Positions 14,801 through 22,397 of a DNA stretch of 34,779 bases are shown one piece after another (the first letter of the stretch is position 1; each line of letters begins with the position of its first letter). The stretch covers positions 1-34,779 of IMG/VR virus record IMGVR_UViG_3300001213_000197; one strand, 5' to 3'. Position numbers and translations under genes: made by a program. The stretch comes from a virus. The notes beneath the pieces were generated by a model. The model did no database searches. It was not told the origin of the DNA and saw nothing but the letters and a program-made list of their open reading frames with translations.

Positions 14801-17800
14801 GGTGGCTGTGGGGGGAGACTTTCCTGTGGTGGTGGTGGTCCTGTAGGTGCGGTCAGTCCAGTTCGCAATTCCATACGAGTAGTATCAATTTGAAATCCAA
14901 TATCACCAAAAGTTAGAAATAATTCTTGTAACTGTTTCTTTATCTCTTCTGGAAGTGGTACTTTGCCACTAATCAATCCAGCCTTCAATGAGGCTGGTAG
15001 TTGTTGTAGGAAAGCATCCAATATAATTTGGATGTCAGAATCTTCCATTCCTCTGCCACGCATTTCTAAGGTTAAGGCTCTGATTTCACTGTCAATACCA
15101 AGATACTGTCCACGCTTTTCCTGCTCGACCAAATCATTGATTCTCTTGTTCCATGCTGAATCAGGGCTGTTCAACTGCTCACTCAACATGGTGGCAAGTT
15201 CTGCGTTTCCACCAGACAATGCTTCCACTAATCCGGTACTATCAAATATGCTTCTATTACCACCCAAATTATATTGGTCTGTAAGTTGTTTTCCAATCTT
15301 GTCCCAAGAGGCAGCAGCATTTTGGGATGAGTCTATTGCTTCCTTCATGGCTTTAGTATTAGCCTTGACCTGTACCACAAAGCCCGCTAATGCTCCTGTA
15401 GCGGCACCTATTGCTGCCCCCCAAGGACCAAACATCATGCCCAAGCCAGCCCCTGTAGCACCCCATGACAATGCTTTACCGGCCACATCTCTGGCTCCAC
15501 CACGCTCATCACTAATGGCGTTACCTAGAGCACCACCAGCAAGTCCTAATACAGCACCACCAACCATTCCAGCACCTAGACCATATTTGGCATACTTGCC
15601 ACCAACAGCATTTTTAATACCAGAGAATCTTCCAGTGGCGGCTGTTCTTCCACTTAGATCACCCTTACCAATGATACCCGCCAAACCGCCACCCTTTGAA
15701 ATGTTATTACCAAATAGCATGACAGCCGTACCGGCAATGGTAAGTGCATCCCCAAATTTGCCAAGACTGTCAGACAGTCCAGTAAACTGTCCTGTTATCA
15801 TTGAGAAAGCAAAGAATATTGATGATGGATCAAACGGCATCTTTCTTCTTCTACCGCTATCATCATCATCGTCAATCGTAACTGGTACTGGCTTATTCCT
15901 ACCCCTACCGGGATCTGCGCGTTCAATCCTTGCTATAGCATTCGCTCTTGCGGCCTCTTTATCAGTCTCCCCACTGACAGTTTCAAACTTTCTGTCTACA
16001 AATTTAGAGTCATAATGAGATAGAAGAGCACCGGCATATAGCCCAGTACCACCAGAGAATATGCCTTTCTTCTTACCCTCAGCAAGCGCCCGTTTCTCTG
16101 CATTAACAACTGCATTACCTATGGCTACCTGTCCAGTTGGATCAATGATATGTCGGCCCTTTGAAACATCTTCAAGTGCTCTTTCTGACATGTTTATGGC
16201 ATGTTCTAATTGCTTGAACTCATCACTGGTGCTGTCAAGCAGCATCTGCTGCTCTTTCATTGCTTTAACACTTAGATTGATTTCATGCTCAACAGCATCG
16301 AATTGCTTACCCATCTTGGACAGGTCTTCATATAGTTGATTAATGGCATGTTGGTCATAGACTATGTTTTCAGGATGAACCATTGGCTCACCAGTTATAG
16401 GATCTTTATCTGGACGAACAAGGTGAGAGGCATCAACCCTCGTCTTGCCTTCCTGCTCATACGTCTCCATCATTTTCTTTATGGCTCTATCTCTAAGTTC
16501 TATTTCGTCATAAAGAATACCCTTGACATGTTCTATTGCAGTTGCAAGATCAGGAACCCAACTCTTTAAATCATCAATAAGTTCTGGTGATGCGCCCTGC
16601 TTAATTAGTTGTTCATTTACGGTACGCTTTCTGCGAGTTCCCCCAGCAAGCAAACTCAATGTTCCATTATTCATAGCATTGAGAATGCCACCGAATTTCC
16701 TAGACGCCTTCTTATTAACTACCACTTCTCCGGGGGTAAGCATTGCCGGAACAGTATCTTTATTTCCTGTACCCGGTACATATCCACCAGTAGCCCTCTG
16801 AATAGCGGGCATGAACATACCCTTAAGCCTACCCGTTGGCGCTTCCCTTATATTGAATGGTGATCTAGTTTTTTCGGTAGTGCCCTGCTGTTGAGAAATA
16901 TGCGACTGCTTTCCTCCAAAAAGATTCATGTAGATGAAATTGTCATCCATTAAATTACCATAGAATGATCTTCCAGAACCTTTTGTACGCCACTCCATAA
17001 ATTTGTCAAAGATGATTTTATTCAATAAACCTGTACTTGGTCGTGGCTTCATTCTCTGTGCAGCAACAGTAGAAATTGGATGATTTTTAGTTGAACCCAA
17101 TACATTATTTATCAAGTGATTATCCCAAATTAGATCACCTTTATAATTCCAAGGCTTGGTTCCTTTGCCACCCTTCAACATTGCCTCGTTAAGTATTTTT
17201 TGCCTACTGGAAGCATTTACATGTGATTGGTCCCATTGAGTGTAGTCCATACCGGACTCTTTAATTGCCTGACCAATTACTTTATTTTGACCAAGTTGCT
17301 TAAGAATGCCAGACATCACTCCGATTTCTGTGGCCTTATATGCAAGAAGATTTGTCTCAGCATCATTTTTAATCTTTTGCAATTGGCTTGGATCACCACT
17401 AGCCTCTGCCTTGGCTATCTTTTCTTCGGCGGCCTTTTGTCTTTTTGCAGCCAAACGTGTAAGTTGTGGAGCACCACCTCTGGCAAATCCTTGTAGTGTT
17501 CCGGCATTCATTGCTGCTAGTGTTGAGGCATTGGCTTTGGCTGCTTTTGCATTGACAACAAATTCACCGGGAGTTAGAAGAGCAGGAACAGTATCCTTAT
17601 TACCGCTACCCCCGACAGTTCCACCAGTGGCATAGCGCCGCCTTGCGGTTGGTCTAGGTTCATTGAATGCAGACCCAGTTGCTATTGCCGCTGCCTTACG
17701 CTGTTCCCACAGCCTTACATTCTTTTGGAGTAGTTTATTCTCAGCAACCAGTTGGGCATCAACCTTTGCAAGACTTTGAACAAGCGATAGATTCTCTGTA

Positions 17801-19389
17801 GCAACCCAAGCCGTATCCTTGCCCCAATTTCTAAGCCAGTTTACAAGTTTCAAGCCATTACCCAAAAGGTTTTGAACTTGGCCAACAAGCATCAGGAACA
17901 ATGGTGCGGCTACGCCAACAATAGCGGTGAAACCAATAACCACCTTCTGTAGGAATGATGGCATGTCATTGAACTTATCAATTACCTTGGCCGCTCCTTC
18001 GACCAATGGAGTTATGAAATCTAGAATAACCTTGCCCAATGGAGCGAGAGCGGCCTTTAGCCGTGTTACTGCTGCCTCAAATTTGGTCAAACTGGACTCG
18101 CCAAGTTTTCCTAATTCCTTCTGAGAAATCAGTGCCGCTTCAAGTTTTCCTGTAGTGGCAACATTCTTTGCTTCTAGAGCCTGAGTGCCCTTACCAATAT
18201 TTGAAAGTAGAGCATTCATACGAGCAAATTGATGCTTACCGAACAATTCTTCAATAACCTGTTGCTTTTGAACCTGTCCAAGTTTGTTCAATGAATCGGC
18301 AAGAGTCTCTACAACGAATATAACGCCCTCACCATTCTTTTCAGATTGTGCCCATAGTTTAGGAAGTGACACACCTATTGACTCTAATGTCTTTGCGGCC
18401 TCTTTTGATGGATTTAGTAGTGAGCCAAGACCAGACTTCAAGGCATTGGCACCTTCAGCAGCAGTAACACCACCCTCTCGTAGTGCTGCCATGAACACAC
18501 CGAGGTCTTGAATGTCACCACCCAGCCCTTGGACAACAGTGGCAGCCTTTGGAATGGCAGTGGTCATGTCATCCATAGTTACCATTGTCTGGTTTTCCAG
18601 TTGGTTCAGGAAGTTGATGGATTGACCAAGTTCCTGATTGGACATTTTGAATGTTGACTGCATTGCTATGGTTGCTTCCATAGCCTTCTGCATTTCAAGT
18701 TGTCCAAGTACGGACAGTTTGGTAGCACTCTCTACCTGTGAGGTTAACTGCTGACCCTTGAAGCCTGCCCCAGCCGCCTCTGCCGCTAGTCCAACAGTGT
18801 CGGCAACTGCTACACCATACTTAGTCCATTCAAGAGCCAACTTCTTGACGCTTTCGGCCATTTCATTTGTTTGCTCTACTGAAGTAGAGATATCACCATA
18901 TACCCTCTTGAACTTGACCAACTCTTTTTCAAGATCAGAGAATGACTTTACGGCAGCACCAGCGGCAATGGTCAATGGGACAGTAAAACCAACAACCAAC
19001 TGCCGACCAGCCCACTGAGTATTCTTACCCATATTGATCATAGCGGTAGCATTGTCGTCAAGGATCTTCCTCTGTATGCGAAGCATTTCATTTTGCTTCA
19101 ACATACCCTTGATAAATCTATCCTGATCACCAAAGTTATAGCCTCTGGTCATTGATGCTACACGACTTTCGGCTAATTGATTCATTTGCTTATCAAGTTT
19201 TATGATAGTTTGCTTGGCACGAATGTCACCAGTTAGGAGTTTTGAGGATGCTTTGCCAGTATTCAATGCTTGATTCAGTCTAGCGGCACTAGACTGAGAG
19301 GTAGAGATTTGAGTATTCAATGCTCTGATCTGATTCTGGACAGCCTTGGCATTAGTCTCAAAATTAATGATCACATCAAGTTGGGCCAT
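11842..19389 (-). CDS. Tape measure protein (2515 aa) with embedded peptidase-like domain
   Basis: Sets tail length and is ejected at infection. Residues about 140-460 match the phage minor-tail/tape-measure core (SFSDLEKELVKFKRVYGDIS, VADTVGLAAEAAGAGFKG, GVFMAALREGGVTAAEGANA). Hydrophobic stretches lie near 478-505 (VIGFTAIVGVAAPLFLMLVG) and in the Gly/Ala-rich region about 1257-1335. A Pro/Gly-rich linker is near 1510-1580, and a long coiled coil covers roughly 1740-2130. Four cassettes of the type GG-x-PG-x-G-x-x-D-[TS]-VPA-LTPGEFV-x-x-K-A lie near 587, 865, 2175 and 2413. Between the last two is a metal-peptidase-like domain (about 2300-2412) with GEHGSGKAVD and DRHLNHAH. At about 0.15 nm per residue the length predicts a tail of up to some 375 nm. 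GGAAGAA precedes ATG 19389. Confidence 0.93.
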   Translation of the reverse strand: MAQLDVIINFETNAKAVQNQIRALNTQISTSQSSAARLNQALNTGKASSKLLTGDIRAKQTIIKLDKQMNQLAESRVASMTRGYNFGDQDRFIKGMLKQNEMLRIQRKILDDNATAMINMGKNTQWAGRQLVVGFTVPLTIAAGAAVKSFSDLEKELVKFKRVYGDISTSVEQTNEMAESVKKLALEWTKYGVAVADTVGLAAEAAGAGFKGQQLTSQVESATKLSVLGQLEMQKAMEATIAMQSTFKMSNQELGQSINFLNQLENQTMVTMDDMTTAIPKAATVVQGLGGDIQDLGVFMAALREGGVTAAEGANALKSGLGSLLNPSKEAAKTLESIGVSLPKLWAQSEKNGEGVIFVVETLADSLNKLGQVQKQQVIEELFGKHQFARMNALLSNIGKGTQALEAKNVATTGKLEAALISQKELGKLGESSLTKFEAAVTRLKAALAPLGKVILDFITPLVEGAAKVIDKFNDMPSFLQKVVIGFTAIVGVAAPLFLMLVGQVQNLLGNGLKLVNWLRNWGKDTAWVATENLSLVQSLAKVDAQLVAENKLLQKNVRLWEQRKAAAIATGSAFNEPRPTARRRYATGGTVGGSGNKDTVPALLTPGEFVVNAKAAKANASTLAAMNAGTLQGFARGGAPQLTRLAAKRQKAAEEKIAKAEASGDPSQLQKIKNDAETNLLAYKATEIGVMSGILKQLGQNKVIGQAIKESGMDYTQWDQSHVNASSRQKILNEAMLKGGKGTKPWNYKGDLIWDNHLINNVLGSTKNHPISTVAAQRMKPRPSTGLLNKIIFDKFMEWRTKGSGRSFYGNLMDDNFIYMNLFGGKQSHISQQQGTTEKTRSPFNIREAPTGRLKGMFMPAIQRATGGYVPGTGNKDTVPAMLTPGEVVVNKKASRKFGGILNAMNNGTLSLLAGGTRRKRTVNEQLIKQGASPELIDDLKSWVPDLATAIEHVKGILYDEIELRDRAIKKMMETYEQEGKTRVDASHLVRPDKDPITGEPMVHPENIVYDQHAINQLYEDLSKMGKQFDAVEHEINLSVKAMKEQQMLLDSTSDEFKQLEHAINMSERALEDVSKGRHIIDPTGQVAIGNAVVNAEKRALAEGKKKGIFSGGTGLYAGALLSHYDSKFVDRKFETVSGETDKEAARANAIARIERADPGRGRNKPVPVTIDDDDDSGRRRKMPFDPSSIFFAFSMITGQFTGLSDSLGKFGDALTIAGTAVMLFGNNISKGGGLAGIIGKGDLSGRTAATGRFSGIKNAVGGKYAKYGLGAGMVGGAVLGLAGGALGNAISDERGGARDVAGKALSWGATGAGLGMMFGPWGAAIGAATGALAGFVVQVKANTKAMKEAIDSSQNAAASWDKIGKQLTDQYNLGGNRSIFDSTGLVEALSGGNAELATMLSEQLNSPDSAWNKRINDLVEQEKRGQYLGIDSEIRALTLEMRGRGMEDSDIQIILDAFLQQLPASLKAGLISGKVPLPEEIKKQLQELFLTFGDIGFQIDTTRMELRTGLTAPTGPPPPQESLPPQPPAGPPAVAGPDGYGTGQPPGGPATQGPGGYGPGAVVPTPAMPPSGTTKYEHLLSLYDDLNKNVRESAIAYTVALNSLTDMLINSADSAKDYARILADIQYLYGTSEQTLFQLEEGLAAALTGGIEAEIEAAQKALDEFRGTAYKTVQDYMTSEEGKAKGYSQEKFDEWVIEANASGIDPLELSQNAMMLISKGIDINELSIQQQDTLAAVVGMQQQALTAKSTFETSIGEAQQALAVVDRLEDAQKSLAQVEKEQKVIQVEANLTIARIHLEERVLGQFVKKFNKAFGTSIDSFADAQYQIDKIGNKIQSIQLKVIAPIQEKADDLARLNELDQRKINDIQEEAQKKVEEVNDAYEKQAEILARIRAEHEFINKQQQTSVDIASALAQGDVTSAVKSMLQSNQNVSEYSASLQDRALQQTQGQGAGNTTPEQDKIISDLEKKIAEREKKILAYEDQIYNINEKRVEPLQRKADLMSLMLNTTRTNLEYQKANINGIDEENRQRDLALQSANDSLAAAQARVDEEKAIVAELEAQVEVIRKKYEVEGEGIDAVREKINSNITLWQDGLAAAEQQISDLQGDISAMLAGSEKVYDKWNAVIPAGGLANTLAIAMEYIKTGKVPTYDDWVKEKEKENEENGTGPTSGGGTFATGGTIPGTGGQDSVPALLTPGEFVMRKSAVDRIGAQNLRRMNQGVPADYGMHKFAAGGEVPFLDAILNPALEKLAKEPKMKSAMSGAFAAAPWAMGTGATYIPSGPIPGLATSEPGPSGMSAERASWIKPSAVRMMRYVKDAFPWARGTTYMSNGEHGSGKAVDYWPSKPYKGAGNAQGWELARWAEKWKGPLGVKGIIFDDRVTGYGSWDGWRPYSHYSGSRSDTDRHLNHAHILNYKNGGLIPGMGNKDTVPSMLTPGEFVMNKGAVDRIGVKPLVAMNAGISPQDFSSNSSVEGPVYNNYDMVLNISEASDAREVARVVMGEIQRATNSKVRRK

Positions 19390-19776
19390 TTATTTCTTCC
19401 ACCATTCGCTATCATCTGAATTGAAATATGTCAAGCCTTGGCCTATGCCAAAGCCTTCCATCTGTGCATTCTTACCTGACAATGCCAAGATATCACTAGA
19501 GTCCTTAGCCAAGCCTCCACTGAATGCGCGGGCCTTGATGTCTTCCCAAGTGGTGTTCTTTCCAGAACTCTCATCAAGATCAATACCCTTGAGGGCAGCA
19601 AAGAATTTACGATTATCGTAATTGTTCTCTCTCACAGCATTTAGTGTGGCAAATATTTCTGGCATTGACATATTCTCTTCCAACTCGTCATAATTCTTCC
19701 ATATTCCGAGTAAGAACACCTCCGATTCATATTTAGCAAGGTCCAAGTCACTCCAACCTTGGCCCTCGCCTATCGG
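19390..19776 (-). CDS. Tail assembly chaperone, frameshift extension (T part of GT)
   Basis: Open frame downstream of the G gene with no good start of its own: the first initiator-like codon is a TTG at 19746 without a ribosome site. It is joined to G through the -1 slippery heptamer at 19782-19776; continuing in -1 frame gives ...DDASPN-PIGEGQGWSDLDLAKYESEV..., 128 residues after the shift, for a GT fusion of 229 aa. The chaperone pair loads on the tape measure and directs tail-tube polymerisation. The T part is acidic and helical, ending NSDDSEWWKK, and stops immediately before the tape-measure ATG (TAAATG). The position between major tail protein and tape measure is diagnostic. Confidence 0.85.
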   Translation of the reverse strand, partial: PIGEGQGWSDLDLAKYESEVFLLGIWKNYDELEENMSMPEIFATLNAVRENNYDNRKFFAALKGIDLDESSGKNTTWEDIKARAFSGGLAKDSSDILALSGKNAQMEGFGIGQGLTYFNSDDSEWWKK

Positions 19777-20078
19777 TTTGGGGAGGCATCATCAAGGACA
19801 ATTCCTGAAGCCCCTTCAACAATCCGATACATGGTTGGCAAGTCTAGGAACTCTTCAAGTTCTTCTCTTGTTATTCCTTCTTTTGTGTACTGTCTCATTG
19901 CTATTTCACAACAATCAATAAGGATGTCCAGTGACTTAACATTATCTGAAACGACATCTTCAAGACCTTTGATTATCGTCATAAACTCTCTCAAGTATTT
20001 AATTTTCAATGGCTTACATTCAATTTCTTTACCATCGTCCAATTCAATCTTAATAATATCAACTACAGTTGTAGCCAC
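19770..20078 (-). CDS. Tail assembly chaperone (G)
   Basis: 102-aa protein directly upstream of the tape measure region. The N-terminal beta part (VDIIKIELDDGKEIECKPLKI) and helical remainder (YLREFMTIIKGL, EELEEFLDLPTMYRIVEGASG) fit the small tail assembly chaperones. Start is GTG at 20078 with a perfect AGGAGG 7 nt upstream. The stop TAG at 19772-19770 lies six bases after the slippery heptamer, so most ribosomes make G and a fraction makes GT. The gene has its own extended -10 promoter (20111-20103) immediately after the terminator of the major tail gene. Confidence 0.85.
   Translation of the reverse strand: MATTVVDIIKIELDDGKEIECKPLKIKYLREFMTIIKGLEDVVSDNVKSLDILIDCCEIAMRQYTKEGITREELEEFLDLPTMYRIVEGASGIVLDDASPNR
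19776..19782 (-). promoter_or_regulatory. Programmed -1 ribosomal frameshift site C CCA AAC
   Basis: Minus-strand heptamer CCCAAAC in the form X-XXY-YYZ relative to the G frame (TCC CCA AAC CGA TAG). A -1 slip lets both tRNAs re-pair on CCC AAA and moves ribosomes into the downstream frame, which is open from here to the tape measure gene. The genes and position match the conserved G/GT frameshift of long-tailed phages. Confidence 0.85.
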
Positions 20079-20102
20079 TTACTCCTCCTAGGGTTGTTTG
20101 CA

Positions 20103-20111
20103 ATTATAGCA
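20103..20111 (-). promoter_or_regulatory. Extended -10 promoter TGCTATAAT for the chaperone/tape-measure operon
   Basis: TG-C-TATAAT on the minus strand, 8 nt after the end of the major-tail-gene terminator stem; no -35 match, and the -35 zone lies within the terminator. The predicted leader (about 18 nt) carries the AGGAGG site of the G gene. Confidence 0.65.
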
Positions 20112-20119
20112 TAAAGTAA

Positions 20120-20143
20120 AACGGACCCCCGAAGGGGTCCGTT
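20120..20143 (-). terminator. Rho-independent terminator after the major tail protein
   Basis: Perfect 10-bp stem AACGGACCCC/GGGGTCCGTT with a TTCG tetraloop on the minus strand, followed by TTACTTTAT (TTTT counting the stem end). It lies 18 nt downstream of the major tail protein stop and should limit read-through into the less abundant tail proteins. Confidence 0.85.
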
Positions 20144-20161
20144 AAACTAATACGACTATTA

Positions 20162-20839
20162 TTATGTAACTGTTACGTTAGGTACATAGGTACGATCAAC
20201 AATTTGACCATATCGGCCCTGATTGTCTGGTAGTAGTCGGAACGATACATCGAATACAGATGCTTCATCACGCTTGGCTGAAACAGTAACGCTTTCAATT
20301 GAAAGCACTCTGTAAGCAGTGTAAATGCGCTCGTTAGCCTCTCCAACTGCACACTCACCTTTACCAGCACCTACAGCAATCAGTTGCTTCTCTACCGGAC
20401 ATTCACCTAGTTCTCCTGAAGTTAGGTCTAGAACTTCTGATGGTGTATCCCAGTTTCCAGTTGTTGCTCCATCAAGTTGGTATAGTGGTCCAGCAGACTG
20501 TACTTGCTCTGTTGATGCGATAGCAAATGCAAGGTTCTCCAGCGTTGCTTCTGCAAATGAAGTGTTAAGGGTAACTGTCATTCCAGACTTGTACATCTTT
20601 GCTACGTCAAGCAACTGGTCAACCTGCACCTCTCCAAACTCAGGAGCAAACTGTAGTTCAAGACCGTTTGATGTGTAGCCAACATTTCTCCAAATAGCAC
20701 TGTTAGTTGTGCTTGAAAGAGTTTCCTTGTAAGAAGCATCGTTTGCGCTTGGGGCTGGAATAGTAGCATCTTCGTCAGCAACAAAGATAGCGGCAGCACC
20801 AACGATAATATTGGCTTTGTTTCCTCTAGTATATGCCAT
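20162..20839 (-). CDS. Major tail protein (225 aa)
   Basis: Tail-tube subunit. Size, position between the head-tail connector genes and the tail chaperones, and beta-rich composition (KSGMTVTLNTSFAEATLENLAFAIAS; VTVSAKRDEASVFDVSFRLLPD) fit siphoviral tube proteins, which form stacked hexamer rings around the tape measure. It has a strong ribosome site (AAGGAG, 8 nt before ATG 20839), its own extended -10 promoter upstream and a strong terminator downstream, as expected for one of the most abundant virion proteins. Codon choice seems more uniform and G+C-richer than in its neighbours, also consistent with high expression. Confidence 0.85.
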   Translation of the reverse strand: MAYTRGNKANIIVGAAAIFVADEDATIPAPSANDASYKETLSSTTNSAIWRNVGYTSNGLELQFAPEFGEVQVDQLLDVAKMYKSGMTVTLNTSFAEATLENLAFAIASTEQVQSAGPLYQLDGATTGNWDTPSEVLDLTSGELGECPVEKQLIAVGAGKGECAVGEANERIYTAYRVLSIESVTVSAKRDEASVFDVSFRLLPDNQGRYGQIVDRTYVPNVTVT

Positions 20840-20885
20840 TTCAATCTCCTTTCATATAAAATATTGGCGATTTCCTCTGGCCATA

Positions 20886-20894
20886 AGTATACCA
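20886..20894 (-). promoter_or_regulatory. Extended -10 promoter TGGTATACT for the major tail gene
   Basis: TG-G-TATACT in the 71-bp gap before the major tail gene; the -35 region is weak. The predicted leader of about 40 nt contains the AAGGAG site of the ATG at 20839. Confidence 0.5.
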
Positions 20895-20910
20895 TTATTT
20901 ATATCTTTTT

Positions 20911-21393
20911 CTAGCATAGAATGTAGTTTACTTCAAATGTTATATTCACCGAATATGTCTGTCTGAGGCTGTCTCTACCGGACGCTTGTGTGAGTTGCCA
21001 CACATCAACATTGGTTATTCGATATTTCTCTATATCAAAGTCTATTGCTTCTCCATCCCAGAAACTGAACATGTGAACCATAGTCTCTCTAATCTCTAGG
21101 ATTTCGGGTATCTTTCCAACCAGTGTGTATATAACCTGTTCTCTGCGCTCTCCAAAGACTTGTCTGTTAGGCTGTAGCGATATTGAATCATAGAGGAAGT
21201 ATGGCTCACTATCCCATGCAATATCTCCTGCGAAGTTATCCGCTACTGGAAAGAATGGAATGAAATCCTCTCCATACTTCAATCGGTATTTATTATACTT
21301 ATTGTTGAACTCCATGCTTTCATCAGGTTCATTGAGTGCTGGATCTTCTTTGAGTTTACCCCATATGTATTTATTTAATTCTAATGCGATCAT
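20911..21393 (-). CDS. Tail terminator / tail completion protein candidate (160 aa)
   Basis: Small alpha/beta protein just before the major tail gene, where the tail terminator or tail-to-head joining protein normally lies. Segments such as ALELNKYIWGKLKE at the N-terminus and QTYSVNITFEVNYI at the C-terminus (alternating beta strand) match the layout of these hexameric ring proteins, but identification is mainly positional. ATG 21393 is chosen because GGGAGAGG lies 5 nt upstream; a longer in-frame start at 21429 has no ribosome site and would extend the overlap with the previous gene beyond the present 23 nt. Confidence 0.65.
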   Translation of the reverse strand: MIALELNKYIWGKLKEDPALNEPDESMEFNNKYNKYRLKYGEDFIPFFPVADNFAGDIAWDSEPYFLYDSISLQPNRQVFGERREQVIYTLVGKIPEILEIRETMVHMFSFWDGEAIDFDIEKYRITNVDVWQLTQASGRDSLRQTYSVNITFEVNYILC

Positions 21394-21955
21394 AGAAACC
21401 TCTCCCGTCACGATACCCGCCAGAATCACTGAATTGGGAAGGCTTGACTGTTCCGCCGCGAGTGTTGATCATAATGTTTCGTCTAGCAATAAAGAATTCT
21501 GCAAATGTCCTTCCAAAACTTCCAGTGGTATGGACTCCACCGGGCTTGAATGTAAACGATCCAGTCCTGAACTCTTCATCACCTATAGGGACATTCTTAT
21601 CTGTTTCAAATGTAACCATGTCTCCGCTCTCCATCATCTCTGCCTTATTGGTAAACACATGTCCATTATCATTTGGGGTGACGGATGGCAGAAACTCATA
21701 CTGAATCAGAGCACTGTTTCCGGCAGGTAGAACTCTTAGTGAAAACAATCTGGCACCTGAATCTCCAACAGAATTCCATTCATATACATGATGGAACTTA
21801 TGGGGATTCGCTCTTGCTAGAGCATCCACATATAAGTTGAATTCTTCTACCAATATAAAGGCAGACTTCATTTCTTGTTCACGTTCACTTTGTTGTATAC
21901 CCCGAAAAAAGCCATTGAAATATCCTAACAAATCGCCACTCTTAGATAATTTCAT
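21371..21955 (-). CDS. Neck / minor head-tail connector protein (194 aa)
   Basis: Lies between the stopper candidate and the tail-terminator candidate, the position of HK97 gp10-like neck proteins. The N-terminal helical part (LLGYFNGFFRGIQQSEREQEMKSAFILVEEF) is followed by a beta-rich region; a Gly/Arg-rich C-terminus (RGGTVKPSQFSDSGGYRDGRGFYDRIRIK) is notable. No enzymatic motif. The ATG at 21955 overlaps the previous gene by 14 nt and has no obvious ribosome site, so it is probably translationally coupled. Confidence 0.55.
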   Translation of the reverse strand: MKLSKSGDLLGYFNGFFRGIQQSEREQEMKSAFILVEEFNLYVDALARANPHKFHHVYEWNSVGDSGARLFSLRVLPAGNSALIQYEFLPSVTPNDNGHVFTNKAEMMESGDMVTFETDKNVPIGDEEFRTGSFTFKPGGVHTTGSFGRTFAEFFIARRNIMINTRGGTVKPSQFSDSGGYRDGRGFYDRIRIK

Positions 21956-22397
21956 ATGGCACCGGCATAGGTATGTCTTGTGACTGATCTATAGACCTAT
22001 AAATTTGAGTATCAAAATGTAGAACTTCTCCGAATGGGCCTTCAACTGGAGTTGACCCTCTCAATTCAAATAGTGTGGGCAAGCCCTTTCTTGGTCCAGC
22101 AGTCTCTATTCTATTAGGATGCTTGAAGCCAATCAAAACTTCTGAAGCAGAGTGAAGATTGCCATCACTATCTATTCTTAAGTCCTCTTCTGTTTGTCCG
22201 TTATATATTTCTTCCCAAGTATTCTGCTGACTTACATCATACATTCTTCGCTGCGTTGGAATAAAGTAACCACGTTCCATTCGATCATATACCCATTGTC
22301 TATGCATGCTACCATAACTATCTTGTGACTGTATTGAGTAATAAACCCAAAATTCATCTGTGTAAGATAGTGAGTCGATACACACATAGGGTAACAT
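21942..22397 (-). CDS. Head-tail stopper candidate (151 aa)
   Basis: Third connector-type gene after the capsid gene. Beta-rich with many aromatic residues (SYTDEFWVYYSIQSQDSYGS; GEVLHFDTQIYRS), without recognised catalytic motifs; size and order fit the head-closure (stopper) protein that seals the portal channel. It starts directly after the stop of the adaptor gene (TAAATG) with a weak AAGGTG upstream. The assignment is by synteny, not by a diagnostic motif. Confidence 0.5.
   Translation of the reverse strand: MLPYVCIDSLSYTDEFWVYYSIQSQDSYGSMHRQWVYDRMERGYFIPTQRRMYDVSQQNTWEEIYNGQTEEDLRIDSDGNLHSASEVLIGFKHPNRIETAGPRKGLPTLFELRGSTPVEGPFGEVLHFDTQIYRSIDQSQDIPMPVPYEII

Noticed and set aside
14963-16015. 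350-aa plus-strand ORF opposite the tape measure
   Set aside because: Pro/Ala/Ser-rich translation is the expected antisense shadow of the Gly/Ala-rich tape measure segment; no ribosome site or promoter.
19390-19746. T chaperone as an independent gene from TTG 19746
   Set aside because: No ribosome site, and the upstream frame is open back to a correctly phased slippery heptamer in the G gene.
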